Origin: an uncultured Aquimarina sp.
Lineage (GTDB): Bacteria > Bacteroidota > Bacteroidia > Flavobacteriales > Flavobacteriaceae
Length of the DNA stretch: 39,668 nt
Assembly (NCBI RefSeq): GCF_947492965.1
Contig: NZ_CANLOZ010000017.1
Span: 1-39,668 of the forward strand
Direction: 5' to 3'
The notes under the pieces were generated by a model. It made no database searches. It worked only from the letters and a program-made list of their open reading frames with translations, and was not told where the DNA came from. Positions 1 to 8,482 of the stretch are shown here, one piece after another; the first letter of the stretch is position 1; every line of letters begins with the position of its first letter. A program made the translations under genes and the position numbers.

Positions 1-6
1 AAAAAC

Positions 7-28
7 CCCTTGAAGCTAGCTTCAAGGG
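7..28 (-). terminator. Minus-strand intrinsic terminator
   Basis: An uninterrupted self-complementary 22-base stretch (arm CCCTTGAAGCT) is followed, reading the minus strand, by G and a run of five T. It lies about 70 bases beyond the stop of the frameshifted minus-strand ORF at 100-319, so it probably ends that transcript. Seen directly in the sequence; function inferred. Confidence 0.6.
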
Positions 29-99
29 ATTAAATAAAATCTTGTAAAATTGTCAACCTATTTTAGGACGACTCATATCTAGACTTACGTAATGAGTAA

Positions 100-319
100 T
101 TATTTACTTAACGGAAATGAAACGCTCAATGTAAAAGCACCATTAAACTGTTCTAAAAAAAGGATAAAAGTAATAGGATAAACCCACATCAAAATTATTA
201 TTCCGTCCTAATGCCAATCCTATCGATACATTGATATAAGTTTCGGTTTGTTGTTGGGCAAATATAGTTTGTATAAACGCCAACATTATTATTACTGAAT
301 ACCCAGTGAGTTTTTGCAT
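100..319 (-). pseudogene. Short outer-membrane-protein-like ORF with a frameshift
   Basis: Reading from an ATG at 319, the frame encodes a signal peptide ending in TIFAQ, then alternating hydrophobic residues (TYINVSIGLALG, FDVGLSYYFYPFF), and stops at 143-145 after 58 residues. The next frame continues with NGAFTLSVSFPLSK and a stop at 100-102, which looks like the closing strand of an outer-membrane barrel. The switch point falls in a run of seven T (seven A on the plus strand). Removing one base would give a continuous protein of about 72 residues. Even repaired it holds only a few strands, far short of a usual 8-strand barrel, so it may be a remnant of a larger gene or a small secreted protein. 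A homopolymer sequencing error cannot be excluded. A terminator follows at 7-28. Confidence 0.45.
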
Positions 320-596
320 GGTTTTGCGATTTGCGTTTTATAATAAATGATTGGTATAGGGAAGTATCATAAATAGGGAAAATATTACCTTCTTAAAGTA
401 AGTTTTACGATATATTATTAGCCTTGCAAATATCATTTTCTTGACAACAAGTATTAGTAGAATTTAAAATGTTCTTAAAACAACATTTTTAAAGTGCTTT
501 TTTTAGTCAGTTTTGTTTATCTTTAATAGGTGTTTTACCAGGAGAATGACCTAATTAGTTAAACAAAATACAATTTAACCAATATGGCAAGTCGAT

Positions 597-618
597 ATTA
601 TATTCCCGGGAATATAAT
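597..618. repeat. Perfect 22-base palindrome
   Basis: Arm ATTATATTCCC is followed immediately by its exact reverse complement GGGAATATAAT. The flanks add an outer pairing of GGCA (left) with TGCC (right) across a few unpaired bases, so an RNA copy would form a long hairpin. It could be a protein-binding palindrome or part of a small RNA. The symmetry is certain; the function is unknown. Confidence 0.6.
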
Positions 619-649
619 CCGTGCCTTCTAAAAATTAGCACAAACTAGG

Positions 650-680
650 GGGTTGTCATTTTTTTGACAACCCTTTTCTT
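650..680 (+). terminator. Orphan intrinsic terminator
   Basis: GGGTTGTCA (650-658) pairs perfectly with TGACAACCC (665-673) around a six-T loop, followed by TTTTCTT. This is a good plus-strand terminator, but no plus-strand gene lies upstream inside the window, which suggests an unannotated small transcript. Confidence 0.55.
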
Positions 681-759
681 GTAAATACCATCATAATAAT
701 ACTTACAGGTCCTTAGTAATAAAAATAAACGTATTTACTAAACAATAAAAATCCAACTA

Positions 760-789
760 AAAAAGCCCTAACGTATGCCAGGGCTTTTT
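760..789 (-). terminator. Terminator of the first VWA-plug gene
   Basis: AAAAAGCCCT and AGGGCTTTTT are exact reverse complements around a ten-base loop. The structure lies just past the stop of the minus-strand gene ending at 822. It would work in both directions. Confidence 0.65.
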
Positions 790-821
790 AAAATTATTCT
801 AGATGTTAATGTATACTTTGA

Positions 822-3800
822 TTAAATTTCAAACTTATCCAAACTTACTTTTTCTTGCTGATTGTATAGTTTAATAAACTTTACTTCTTTGCGCTCTTCT
901 GGTAATCCATAATCATGATAAATGGTATACTTCATAAAAACTGGATTCATTTCAGAAATGTTTTCATTAAGACATTTAATATTTACAGTCCATTGACCTT
1001 TAAATGTTTTATCTAAAACAAACTCCTTAGAAACGATACCTTGTTCTAGTTCTTTTAAAAGTTCTTTGGGCTGATCTTCATAATTGTGTGACCATTTAAA
1101 ATATTTGTTTTCAGGATTTACAAACTGAAGCTCGAAAGACGCATTAGGATCATTCCAATCAAAAACAATTCTTGCCGGAACGCTATGCACCTTCAGATAA
1201 TCTTTTGGAATGTCTTCATATGCAATTTCCGATCTATGATTGTTCAAAAAGCTACGGAATTGTGATATTAATTGTTTGGACACTCCATCAAATTCTGCTT
1301 GTTGATGCTTATTAGCTAACATTTCTTCATACATATCAAGAGCTTTTGTATATTTTTTATTCTCCGTATACACTCTAGCTAGATCCAAATATGATTGTGC
1401 GTATCCAGGTTTAAGTTTTATTAATTTTTCGTAAAACCACAACGCCTTATCTATTTGCTGCATTTCTTCTAATTTAAATGCTAAAGATCGTATTGCTTTA
1501 TAATTATTGGTTCCTACTTCGGCAAGATTGGATAAAACTTCTTCGGAAAACTTTTTATCCCACCTCATAAAATACTCTGACGCATAAATATAAAAGGGAA
1601 CTTTAAAAGCATATTCTTCTTTTAGCTTATAATAAGAAGCCAATGCTTCGTCATAAGAAGTACTATTCCATAATTCACGTAAATATTCCGGTCTATTCTT
1701 ACTAATATCTAATAAAAGTACTGACTCATTATAATCGTTTCCTTTTACTAATAAAGTATCAACCTCTTTTTTATAAAAATCTCCCGATCCAACTTTAGTT
1801 TCGATAATAATAACTCCTCCAACACCATCAGTTCCGTATCTAATCGATCCCTGTATTCCTGAAATTACTGATATACTTTTTATCTGAAATGGATGTAAAA
1901 AATTAGGAGGCTTGCGAAATGGAATATCATCAACTATAAAAATGGGATCAACCGATGGAATAAATTCAGAACCAGGTCCTATAGAGGGTCTGGGGTTTCG
2001 ACTTAAACCTCTTGTATTTGGTCCTCTTACAGTATATCTTGCTAAATCTCCTGTTCCATTTACACGAACTCCTGGTAACCTACCCCTAATAAGATCAGAT
2101 AAAAAAATGGCAGATGGAGGAAAATCCTCACTAGTTATTGTCTTCACAGCATTAATCAAGTTCCTCTTTTTCTTCGTGACCTTATTTTTATCGGATTTAG
2201 ATGAAATATCTACTTGATCAAGTTTATCATATCTGACTGTTAGTTGTACTTTAGCCTTCTTCACATCCTCTACAGATATCTCTTTTGCTTTCATTGCAAA
2301 ATGCTCAAAAACTAAAACATCATCATACTCCGCATCAATACTAAACTCGCCATTTGCATTGGTTTCTGTTTCTACAAAAGTTCCTTTTACACGAACTGTA
2401 CATCCCTGAATTGGGCTTTCGTTCTCAAAAACTGTACTCGAAATAAGTTCTCTAGTATTCCATTTCTCATCATAAACATACGTGTCAATGGTATGAAACT
2501 GCAAATGTTTACGAGCCTCGGTGATACTATTTTTTGATAAATGAATATAAAAACCATTACTATACCTACTTATTTGCTGTAATGTGGCATGATCTCCTTC
2601 TTGCTTGCTGTTTATGAAAAAAATTGGCGTGTTATAGTTAAATTCATGCTCTCCGTAGGTTGCTAAACCATCTGTGAAAACAACATACATATCAGTAGGA
2701 TTCTCTTTCAAAAAGAGTTCTGAAAAATTACTTGCACCGTTATATTTCAAACCTTCTATAGCAGATAAAATATTCTCACTCCTTCCTTCTATTACCTTAA
2801 ACGTTTGCTTTTTTCGTATATGATTTGAAAAAGGAATAAGATCCACCTTTACATCCCCTACTGATGATAAATATTCCTGCAACAATCTTTTTTCTCGATC
2901 CAAATTTCTATTCTCCATAGAAAGCGAAGTATCCCAATATATAGTAATATGATCTGGTTGCTGTCTTCTCTTTCCAATATTATCTGGTATTAAATCTGCA
3001 GTTTCAATTGCAAAAGCTCCTCCCGATTCGTAAACCTGCTTCCATTTACTTTGGTTAATAGCTCTAGAATATACTTTACCTTGATCACTGCTTCCTATTT
3101 GAAAATCAACTACATCCCCATATACTTCAACCAATTCTAATGCGATCGCAAAATCATTTTGCAACGTAATATTGTATGGTGATAAATCAATTGTTTCTTC
3201 ACCTTCTTTTGCAGAAATAGTGTGATAAATATTCTTGCTTAGTATATTCTTTTTAGGTTTTCCTAATCTTTCATTATAAACATTAACTCTTACTAAAATA
3301 CTGTCTGATGCATTTTTTAAAATATTAAACCTTACTTTATCTACTTGCACATTTTTTTGACCTAACTTAATCAAAGAAGCTATTTCGCTCCCTAACGACT
3401 GATTATTTTTCCATGATAAATTATGATTAAATTCGTCTGTACTGCATCCTAGGGTATTGATTTGATATTTTCCCGAAATTTTGTTTTCTTTTTCCTCTAA
3501 AAACTTTGAGATTGGTTTAAGGGAAATTTTATTGTCTTTTGTAAGTAAATTATAAAACTCACCAGCAGATAATGTTAGTGTTTGATATCCAGTCTTAGAA
3601 AACTTAATAATCGCTGTCTTTTTTACACTTAACTCATCATAGAAAAGACTGAAAAATCCATCTTTTTTAGTTACTGTTCCAATCCCTTGATCAATGAACC
3701 CTACATTTGTATAAGGAATCGGTTTATTCGAAAATTGATCAATTACATATGCTTCTACTCGTATATTATATTGAGCAGATAGGGCAATTGGTAATAAAAT

Positions 3801-3836
3801 TAAACTGAGAAAAAATAGTAATTTGTGTAAATTCAT
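822..3836 (-). CDS. VWA and TonB-plug domain protein with TPR-like C-terminus, copy 1
   Basis: A 1004-residue secreted or periplasmic protein of unknown function. Visible parts: signal peptide 1-21 (cleavage near LSA/QYN); carboxypeptidase-regulatory-like beta-sandwich about 24-108; a beta-rich domain about 148-280 typical of Bacteroidetes regulatory-like proteins; a VWA domain about 295-445 with MIDAS residues D302-x-S304-x-S306 and D389 in FTDG; a second regulatory-like domain about 464-545; a SusC-type TonB plug about 567-682 (SDLIRGRLPGV, FIVDD, SISVISG, GVGGVIIIET); a TPR-like helical stretch about 720-850; and a C-terminal beta domain. There is no 22-strand barrel after the plug, so it cannot be a transporter by itself. 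The protein shares the whole layout with the gene at 4253-7240, so the pair arose by tandem duplication. The domain order suggests an envelope scaffold or adhesion role, which is inference. Confidence 0.85.
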   Translation of the reverse strand: MNLHKLLFFLSLILLPIALSAQYNIRVEAYVIDQFSNKPIPYTNVGFIDQGIGTVTKKDGFFSLFYDELSVKKTAIIKFSKTGYQTLTLSAGEFYNLLTKDNKISLKPISKFLEEKENKISGKYQINTLGCSTDEFNHNLSWKNNQSLGSEIASLIKLGQKNVQVDKVRFNILKNASDSILVRVNVYNERLGKPKKNILSKNIYHTISAKEGEETIDLSPYNITLQNDFAIALELVEVYGDVVDFQIGSSDQGKVYSRAINQSKWKQVYESGGAFAIETADLIPDNIGKRRQQPDHITIYWDTSLSMENRNLDREKRLLQEYLSSVGDVKVDLIPFSNHIRKKQTFKVIEGRSENILSAIEGLKYNGASNFSELFLKENPTDMYVVFTDGLATYGEHEFNYNTPIFFINSKQEGDHATLQQISRYSNGFYIHLSKNSITEARKHLQFHTIDTYVYDEKWNTRELISSTVFENESPIQGCTVRVKGTFVETETNANGEFSIDAEYDDVLVFEHFAMKAKEISVEDVKKAKVQLTVRYDKLDQVDISSKSDKNKVTKKKRNLINAVKTITSEDFPPSAIFLSDLIRGRLPGVRVNGTGDLARYTVRGPNTRGLSRNPRPSIGPGSEFIPSVDPIFIVDDIPFRKPPNFLHPFQIKSISVISGIQGSIRYGTDGVGGVIIIETKVGSGDFYKKEVDTLLVKGNDYNESVLLLDISKNRPEYLRELWNSTSYDEALASYYKLKEEYAFKVPFYIYASEYFMRWDKKFSEEVLSNLAEVGTNNYKAIRSLAFKLEEMQQIDKALWFYEKLIKLKPGYAQSYLDLARVYTENKKYTKALDMYEEMLANKHQQAEFDGVSKQLISQFRSFLNNHRSEIAYEDIPKDYLKVHSVPARIVFDWNDPNASFELQFVNPENKYFKWSHNYEDQPKELLKELEQGIVSKEFVLDKTFKGQWTVNIKCLNENISEMNPVFMKYTIYHDYGLPEERKEVKFIKLYNQQEKVSLDKFEI

Positions 3837-4252
3837 ATAATATCATTTTAGAAATTATTAATACGGATTCTACAAAACCTATTTTTCCAAATTAACATGC
3901 TTGGAATACATTTTTGCCCATAGGTTTCGCCCCCAAATTTGTCCATAAATGAACAATTAAATAGCATCAATTATAATACCAAAATTGAAAGAAAAATCTT
4001 CCATTTTGATTTTTTTAGACTGCAAAGGAATCATTAAAAAACCTTTAACTAATTCCATTGAAATTTCTACTATTATGATAGCTCAAAAAGTGCTAGTAAA
4101 ACCTATTTTATTTCCTAATTACATCTAATCATACTACGCTGTTCCTTTTTTAAGAAGGCACAAAAAGAATATTAAATATGATTTCTTAAAATAAAAAAGC
4201 CCTAGTAAACACCAGAGCTTATTTTAGTTGATAATTTCAGCAATATCATTGA
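3837..4252. other. Spacer between the tandem paralogues
   Basis: About 415 bases without a coding frame. It holds the promoter region of the copy 1 gene (a TAGGTTTTG box on the minus strand at 3873-3881, close to the Bacteroidetes TAnnTTTG pattern) and the terminator of the copy 2 gene near 4192-4225. A stretch starting AAAACCTATTTT occurs twice (3874-3898 and 4098-4124), followed both times by TTCC, AATTA and CAT with small differences. Confidence 0.4.
4192..4225 (-). terminator. Terminator of the second VWA-plug gene
   Basis: Reading the minus strand, AAGCTCT pairs with AGGGCTT (one G-T pair) around a short loop and is followed by TTTTTTATTTT. It lies a few tens of bases past the stop of the gene ending at 4253. 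It resembles the hairpin after the paralogue at 760-789, so the duplication may have included the terminator. Confidence 0.5.
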
Positions 4253-7240
4253 TTACATTTCAAACCTATCCAAACTAACTTTCTCTTTTTGATCATATAA
4301 TTTGATAAACTTCACTTCTTTGCGTTCATCTGGTAGCCCATAATTATGATATATTGTATACTTCATTACCACAGGATTTAAAGATGACGTGACTTCTCCT
4401 AAATATTTAATATTTACTATCCACTCTCCTTGAAATTTTTTATCTAGCACAAACTCTTTAGAGGTAATTCCTTGTTCCAGTTCCTTTAATAATTCTTCTG
4501 GTTGGTTTTCATAATAATGAGACCATTTAAAATATTTGTTTTCAGGATTTACAAACTGAAGTTCGAAAGCCGCATTAGGATCATTCCAATCAAAAACAAT
4601 TCGAGCTGGAGAACTTTTAACTCTCAGATACGCTTCAGGAATATCGGTGTAAGATACTTGAGCTCTATGATTATTCATAAAACTCTGCAGCTGCGAAGTT
4701 AATTGCTTCCAAACACCATCAAACTTTACATTATCATTCTTATTCGCCAACATCTCTTTATATAGATCAAAAGCCTCTACATACTTTGCATTTTCTGTAT
4801 AAATCCTTGCCAGATCTAAATATGATTGCGCAGAATTGGGCTTTAGTTCGCGCAATTTTTCATATACTAACAGCGCTTTATCTATCTGTTTTGTTTCTTC
4901 TAACTTAAACGCTAATGCACGCATTGCTTTATAATTATGGCCACCTATCTCAGCTATATTAGACAACACTTCTTTAGAAAAGTCTTCATCCCACATAGTG
5001 AAATATTCTGCCGCCTGAAGATAAAATGAAATATCCGTGAAATAAGTATCTCTTAATTCATAATAAGAATCTAGCGCTTCGTTGTACGTAGCACTATTCC
5101 ATAAATCGTTAAGATATGCTGGCTTATTCTTATTCTCATCCAACAAAAGCACCGATTCATCGTAATCATTTCCTTTTACTAATAAAGAATTTGCTTCATT
5201 ATCAGGACCAAAATCGGGAGAATTTAGTTTAGTTTCTACTATAAAAACACCTCCAGCTCCCAGAGCACCATACCTTACTGTACCGGATATACCACTAATC
5301 ACAGAGATACTTTTAATAATAAAAGGTTGTAAAAACTCTGGAGGTCTTGTATACTGAACCCCATCTACCACAAATAATGGCGGAATTTCTAAATTAATAG
5401 ATCTTCTACCACGTATTCGATATACCACTCGGTCTCCATCTCCAATCACCTGAACACCTGGAAATCTACCTCTAATAATATCAGATAAAAAAATCGCCGA
5501 CTTCGGAAAATCTTCTTGTTCTAAAACATAGTTTGCACTTCCTAATCTCCTTTTATTTACTTTTTGGTCTCCTCTATTTACAATTTCTTCTCCACCACTT
5601 GACTTCTTAGATTGTAAGTTTACTTCATCCAATCTATCATATTTAGAGACTAAATCTACTTTTACATCTTTCGCTTCAGAAAGTGTTATGTCTTTTTTAA
5701 CCATACCAAAATGTTCAAAAACCAAAACATCTCCACTCTTAGCATCAATTAAAAACTTTCCATCAGCATCGGTTTCAGCTTCTATTAGAGAACCTTTTAC
5801 TCTAACGGTACAACCCTGAACAGGACTTTGATCAGAAAACACCTCTCCAGAAACAAAATCTTCTGTGCTTTGTTTGTTATAGACAGAAACATCAATACTG
5901 TCTTTTAATAGGTACGTAAGAACCTGAGTCGTGCTCATTTTAGGAAGATGTAAATAATAACCTTCACTATATTGACTTGCTTCCTGAAGTGCTATATGAT
6001 TCCCTTTATCTTTACTATTGATATAAAAAATGGGAACTTCATATTTAGTTTGATGTTCTCCATAAGTTGCCAATCCATCAGTAAAAACCAGATATTGATC
6101 TGTATCTAAATTTTCAGGAAATAATTCCGAAAAATTACTAGCCCCATTATACGTGATATTTCCAATAGCCCTAATTAAGTCTTTGCTCTTACCCTTTCTA
6201 ATATCAAAAGTCTGTTTATCATGAAGACGATTTGTAAATGGAATTAAGTCTACTCTTACCTCTTCTAAATTAGCTAAATATTTTTCCAAGATTTTCTTTT
6301 CAGCTTCTAAATCTCTATTCCTCATAGATAACGAAGCATCCCAATACATCGTAATATGCTGTGGTTTCTGTCTTTCTTTTGTTTCTTTTTGTGATTCTAA
6401 ATAAGAGGTCTCTACCTTAAACGCAATTCCTTTCTTATACAATTTTTTCCACGCATCTTGACTTACATATCGTAAATACGCTTTACCATATTCACTGGCT
6501 GTTATTGCAAATTGAATATCATCACCATATACTTTTATAAGCTCTAATGACATTACGAAATCATCATCTACTCTGATGTTGTAAGCTGACAAATCGATGA
6601 TTTCTTCTCCATTTTTCTTAGAAATTGTATGATAAATATTATTGCGAAGTAAATTGTTGTTTGGTTTCCCTCTTTTTTCATCATAAACATTTACCCGCAC
6701 CAATAAACTATCAGCGGTATTCTCTAGGATATTGAATTTTAACTTATGAATTTTTGTACTTCTCTTTTTCCCAAGTTTGATAAACGAACCTATTTCTCCA
6801 CCAAGTGCTTGCTTGTCCTTCCAGTAAGCCATTAAATTGGCATTGTATGAGTAATACCCTAAAGAATCTTTGATACTTTTATCAGCGACCACTACTGCTT
6901 CCTCAAGAGCTTGTACATCTGGTTTTAAATAAATTTTATTGTCTTTAGTTAATAAATTATAAAATCTATTTGCCGAGAAACTCAATGTTTTGTATCCAAT
7001 ACTGGAAATCTGTATGGTTGCTGTTTTAGGAATTCTGGCTTCGTCATATAATAACTGAAACCAACCATCCTCTCTACTCACCGTTCCTATTCCACTATCT
7101 ACAAATCCAATATTTACATACGGAATTGGTTGATTTGTTTGCTGATCAATTACATAAGCCTCTATCCTAATATTATATTGCGAAAATACCAGTATAGGAA
7201 GAAACCCAAAAACAATAAAAAATAATTTGCGCGTATTCAT
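4253..7240 (-). CDS. VWA and TonB-plug domain protein with TPR-like C-terminus, copy 2
   Basis: A 995-residue paralogue of the gene at 822-3836 with the same order of parts: signal peptide 1-20 (LVFS/QYN), regulatory-like domain about 23-107, beta-rich domain about 147-280, VWA domain about 294-445 with MIDAS D301-x-S303-x-S305 and D388 in FTDG, second regulatory-like domain about 463-540 (VQGCTVRVKGS, DVLVFEHFGM), plug about 575-672 (SDIIRGRFPGVQV, FVVDG, SISVISGISG, GAGGVFIVET), TPR-like helices and a C-terminal beta domain. Similarity runs along the whole length, is highest in the last 120 residues and lowest in the linker before the plug, where the copies differ by insertions. No barrel is present. 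The gene precedes copy 1 on the same strand, and each has its own terminator, so they are probably separate transcripts. Confidence 0.85.
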   Translation of the reverse strand: MNTRKLFFIVFGFLPILVFSQYNIRIEAYVIDQQTNQPIPYVNIGFVDSGIGTVSREDGWFQLLYDEARIPKTATIQISSIGYKTLSFSANRFYNLLTKDNKIYLKPDVQALEEAVVVADKSIKDSLGYYSYNANLMAYWKDKQALGGEIGSFIKLGKKRSTKIHKLKFNILENTADSLLVRVNVYDEKRGKPNNNLLRNNIYHTISKKNGEEIIDLSAYNIRVDDDFVMSLELIKVYGDDIQFAITASEYGKAYLRYVSQDAWKKLYKKGIAFKVETSYLESQKETKERQKPQHITMYWDASLSMRNRDLEAEKKILEKYLANLEEVRVDLIPFTNRLHDKQTFDIRKGKSKDLIRAIGNITYNGASNFSELFPENLDTDQYLVFTDGLATYGEHQTKYEVPIFYINSKDKGNHIALQEASQYSEGYYLHLPKMSTTQVLTYLLKDSIDVSVYNKQSTEDFVSGEVFSDQSPVQGCTVRVKGSLIEAETDADGKFLIDAKSGDVLVFEHFGMVKKDITLSEAKDVKVDLVSKYDRLDEVNLQSKKSSGGEEIVNRGDQKVNKRRLGSANYVLEQEDFPKSAIFLSDIIRGRFPGVQVIGDGDRVVYRIRGRRSINLEIPPLFVVDGVQYTRPPEFLQPFIIKSISVISGISGTVRYGALGAGGVFIVETKLNSPDFGPDNEANSLLVKGNDYDESVLLLDENKNKPAYLNDLWNSATYNEALDSYYELRDTYFTDISFYLQAAEYFTMWDEDFSKEVLSNIAEIGGHNYKAMRALAFKLEETKQIDKALLVYEKLRELKPNSAQSYLDLARIYTENAKYVEAFDLYKEMLANKNDNVKFDGVWKQLTSQLQSFMNNHRAQVSYTDIPEAYLRVKSSPARIVFDWNDPNAAFELQFVNPENKYFKWSHYYENQPEELLKELEQGITSKEFVLDKKFQGEWIVNIKYLGEVTSSLNPVVMKYTIYHNYGLPDERKEVKFIKLYDQKEKVSLDRFEM

Positions 7241-7279
7241 ATTTCTAAGATTAATAAAGCAGTTTTTTAAGTATAATCA

Positions 7280-7295
7280 CATTGAAGATTCAATG
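7280..7295. promoter_or_regulatory. Inverted repeat upstream of copy 2
   Basis: CATTGAA, two bases, then TTCAATG: a perfect 7+7 inverted repeat about 40-55 bases before the start of the minus-strand gene at 7240. The position fits an operator, but chance is possible in AT-rich DNA. Confidence 0.25.
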
Positions 7296-7421
7296 TTAGC
7301 CTTTCGTTTTTCAATCTATAGTAATATTCAAATTCTTATAGATCGTATTTTATCCCACAACTTTAATACCAAGATAAAACAAAGAAGGCTTAGATTTAAA
7401 AAATTAACCAAACCCTAACTA

Positions 7422-7616
7422 TTGTTGCATCATTTTGAGCATATTTATACTGAAAATCAACTCATTGAACGATTATTGTTAATAAAACCTGATAAAATAG
7501 TTTTTTCAATTCGAATGTCTACTCTAAATTTACATCCGAAGATCACTGCGTTATGGTATGTTTTTTGGGGAAAGAACAATCATAATGATTTAGGGAATAC
7601 AAATGAAAACTTGTGA
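7422..7616 (+). CDS. Small hypothetical ORF (64 aa, doubtful)
   Basis: An open frame of 64 codons from a TTG, with an internal ATG at codon 32 as the alternative start. The product has no motif, signal peptide or membrane segment that I recognise. It stops at 7614-7616, two bases before the ATG of the next small ORF at 7619, as in translationally coupled pairs. The interval 7241-7809 contains no other gene candidate. I cannot tell a real short gene from chance here; homologues in related genomes would decide. Confidence 0.25.
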   Translation: MLHHFEHIYTENQLIERLLLIKPDKIVFSIRMSTLNLHPKITALWYVFWGKNNHNDLGNTNENL

Positions 7617-7618
7617 TT

Positions 7619-7792
7619 ATGCAGTATAAAGTAATTGATACTAAAAGCCAGCATTTTGGAAAAGTATTAGATTTCGAATCTTGCGCAAATTCCAAAGACT
7701 TGGGAGGAGTAATTTTAAAAATAGATGAAAATTCTTTCTCTTTATTTCGTTTTAGTGAAGTAGAAAAAATTGATACTATTCTAGCAAGCTAG
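7619..7792 (+). CDS. Small hypothetical protein (57 aa)
   Basis: An ATG-started frame of 57 codons beginning MQYKVIDTKSQHFGKVLDFE and ending in TILAS. The composition is protein-like, with alternating strands (GGVILKIDENSFSLFRFSEV) that could fold as a small beta domain. It ends 17 bases before the stop of the convergent riboflavin synthase gene. It is not a family I recognise. The start is two bases after the stop of the 7422-7616 ORF. Confidence 0.4.
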   Translation: MQYKVIDTKSQHFGKVLDFESCANSKDLGGVILKIDENSFSLFRFSEVEKIDTILAS

Positions 7793-7809
7793 CGAAGATT
7801 TGTAGAAAT

Positions 7810-8397
7810 CTATGATAGCTCTGTTATTCTTTTAACATATTTACCGATAACATCAAATTCTAAGTTTACGACAGTACCCACTTTTAAGGTATTGAAATTA
7901 GTATGTTCATATGTAAAAGGTATAATCGCTACGCTAAACGCATTTTTTTGAGAGTTTACAACCGTTAAACTCACACCATTTACGGTAACAGAACCTTTTT
8001 CTATGGTAATATTACTAAGAGCAGGATCGTATTCAAAAGTGAAATACCAACTCCCGTCCGCTTCCTTAATTTGTGTACACGTTGCAATCTGATCCACATG
8101 TCCTTGAACAATGTGACCATCCAACCGTGCTCCTAGTTTCATACCTCTTTCTAGGTTCACAATACTTCCAACTTTAAGATCATTTAAATTCGTTTTATCC
8201 AAAGTTTCTTTAATCGCTGTAACCGTATACTGATCGTTCTCTATAGACACAACTGTAAGACAAACCCCATTATGAGCAACACTTTGGTCAATTTTTAACT
8301 CAGATGTAAAATTCGCTCGAATAGTAATATCTAAATTTTCCTGATCAGTTTTAAGATTAGCAACCGTTCCTAATTCTTCGATGATTCCTGTAAACAT
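7810..8397 (-). CDS. ribE: Riboflavin synthase, alpha subunit
   Basis: Cytosolic enzyme that dismutates two 6,7-dimethyl-8-ribityllumazine molecules to riboflavin and the pyrimidinedione, the last step of riboflavin synthesis. The 195 residues show the standard start MFTGIIEELG and two tandem lumazine-binding beta-barrel domains (about 1-95 and 96-188), each with its CLTVV or SLTVV motif, and GHIVQGHVD opening the second half. The length is normal, slightly short. It is divergent from pdxA, with an 85-base shared upstream region containing a perfect 8+8 inverted repeat. No FMN riboswitch fits in that space. The family assignment is secure. Confidence 0.96.
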   Translation of the reverse strand: MFTGIIEELGTVANLKTDQENLDITIRANFTSELKIDQSVAHNGVCLTVVSIENDQYTVTAIKETLDKTNLNDLKVGSIVNLERGMKLGARLDGHIVQGHVDQIATCTQIKEADGSWYFTFEYDPALSNITIEKGSVTVNGVSLTVVNSQKNAFSVAIIPFTYEHTNFNTLKVGTVVNLEFDVIGKYVKRITELS

Positions 8398-8433
8398 AAA
8401 TGCGAATTATTTAATTAAATTTGTGTCCTAAAA

Positions 8434-8458
8434 TTTGAAGTCCTTTTGACACTTCAAA
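8434..8458. promoter_or_regulatory. Inverted repeat between divergent ribE and pdxA
   Basis: TTTGAAGT (8434-8441) and ACTTCAAA (8451-8458) are exact reverse complements separated by nine bases. On the minus strand a TATTTTTG box, matching TAnnTTTG, overlaps its right end (8455-8462) and could serve ribE. A regulator binding here could affect both genes; this is inferred from position only. Confidence 0.3.
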
Positions 8459-8482
8459 AATACTTATAAAGTAGTTTATATA

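Larger units (their letters stand above)
320..821. other. Intergenic region with palindrome and two terminators
   Basis: About 500 bases with no convincing protein-coding frame. It contains a perfect 22-base palindrome at 597-618, a plus-strand terminator-like hairpin at 650-680, and a terminator at 760-789 serving the minus-strand gene that ends at 822. No plus-strand gene precedes the 650-680 hairpin, so a small RNA transcribed rightward is possible. I did not find a clean TAnnTTTG promoter for it. Confidence 0.5.

Noticed and set aside
1912..2217. 101-residue plus-strand open frame
   Set aside because: It lies opposite the plug region of the minus-strand gene at 822-3836 and has no start or motif of its own.
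822..7240. Calling the two large proteins SusC transporters
   Set aside because: Only the plug and regulatory-like domains are shared with SusC; the barrel is absent.
7227..7418. 63-residue plus-strand open frame
   Set aside because: It overlaps the start and promoter region of the minus-strand copy 2 gene, and its Ile/Phe/Leu-rich composition looks like translated AT-rich spacer.
8398..8482. FMN riboswitch upstream of ribE
   Set aside because: The 85-base gap is too short and lacks the conserved riboswitch core; only a simple inverted repeat is seen.
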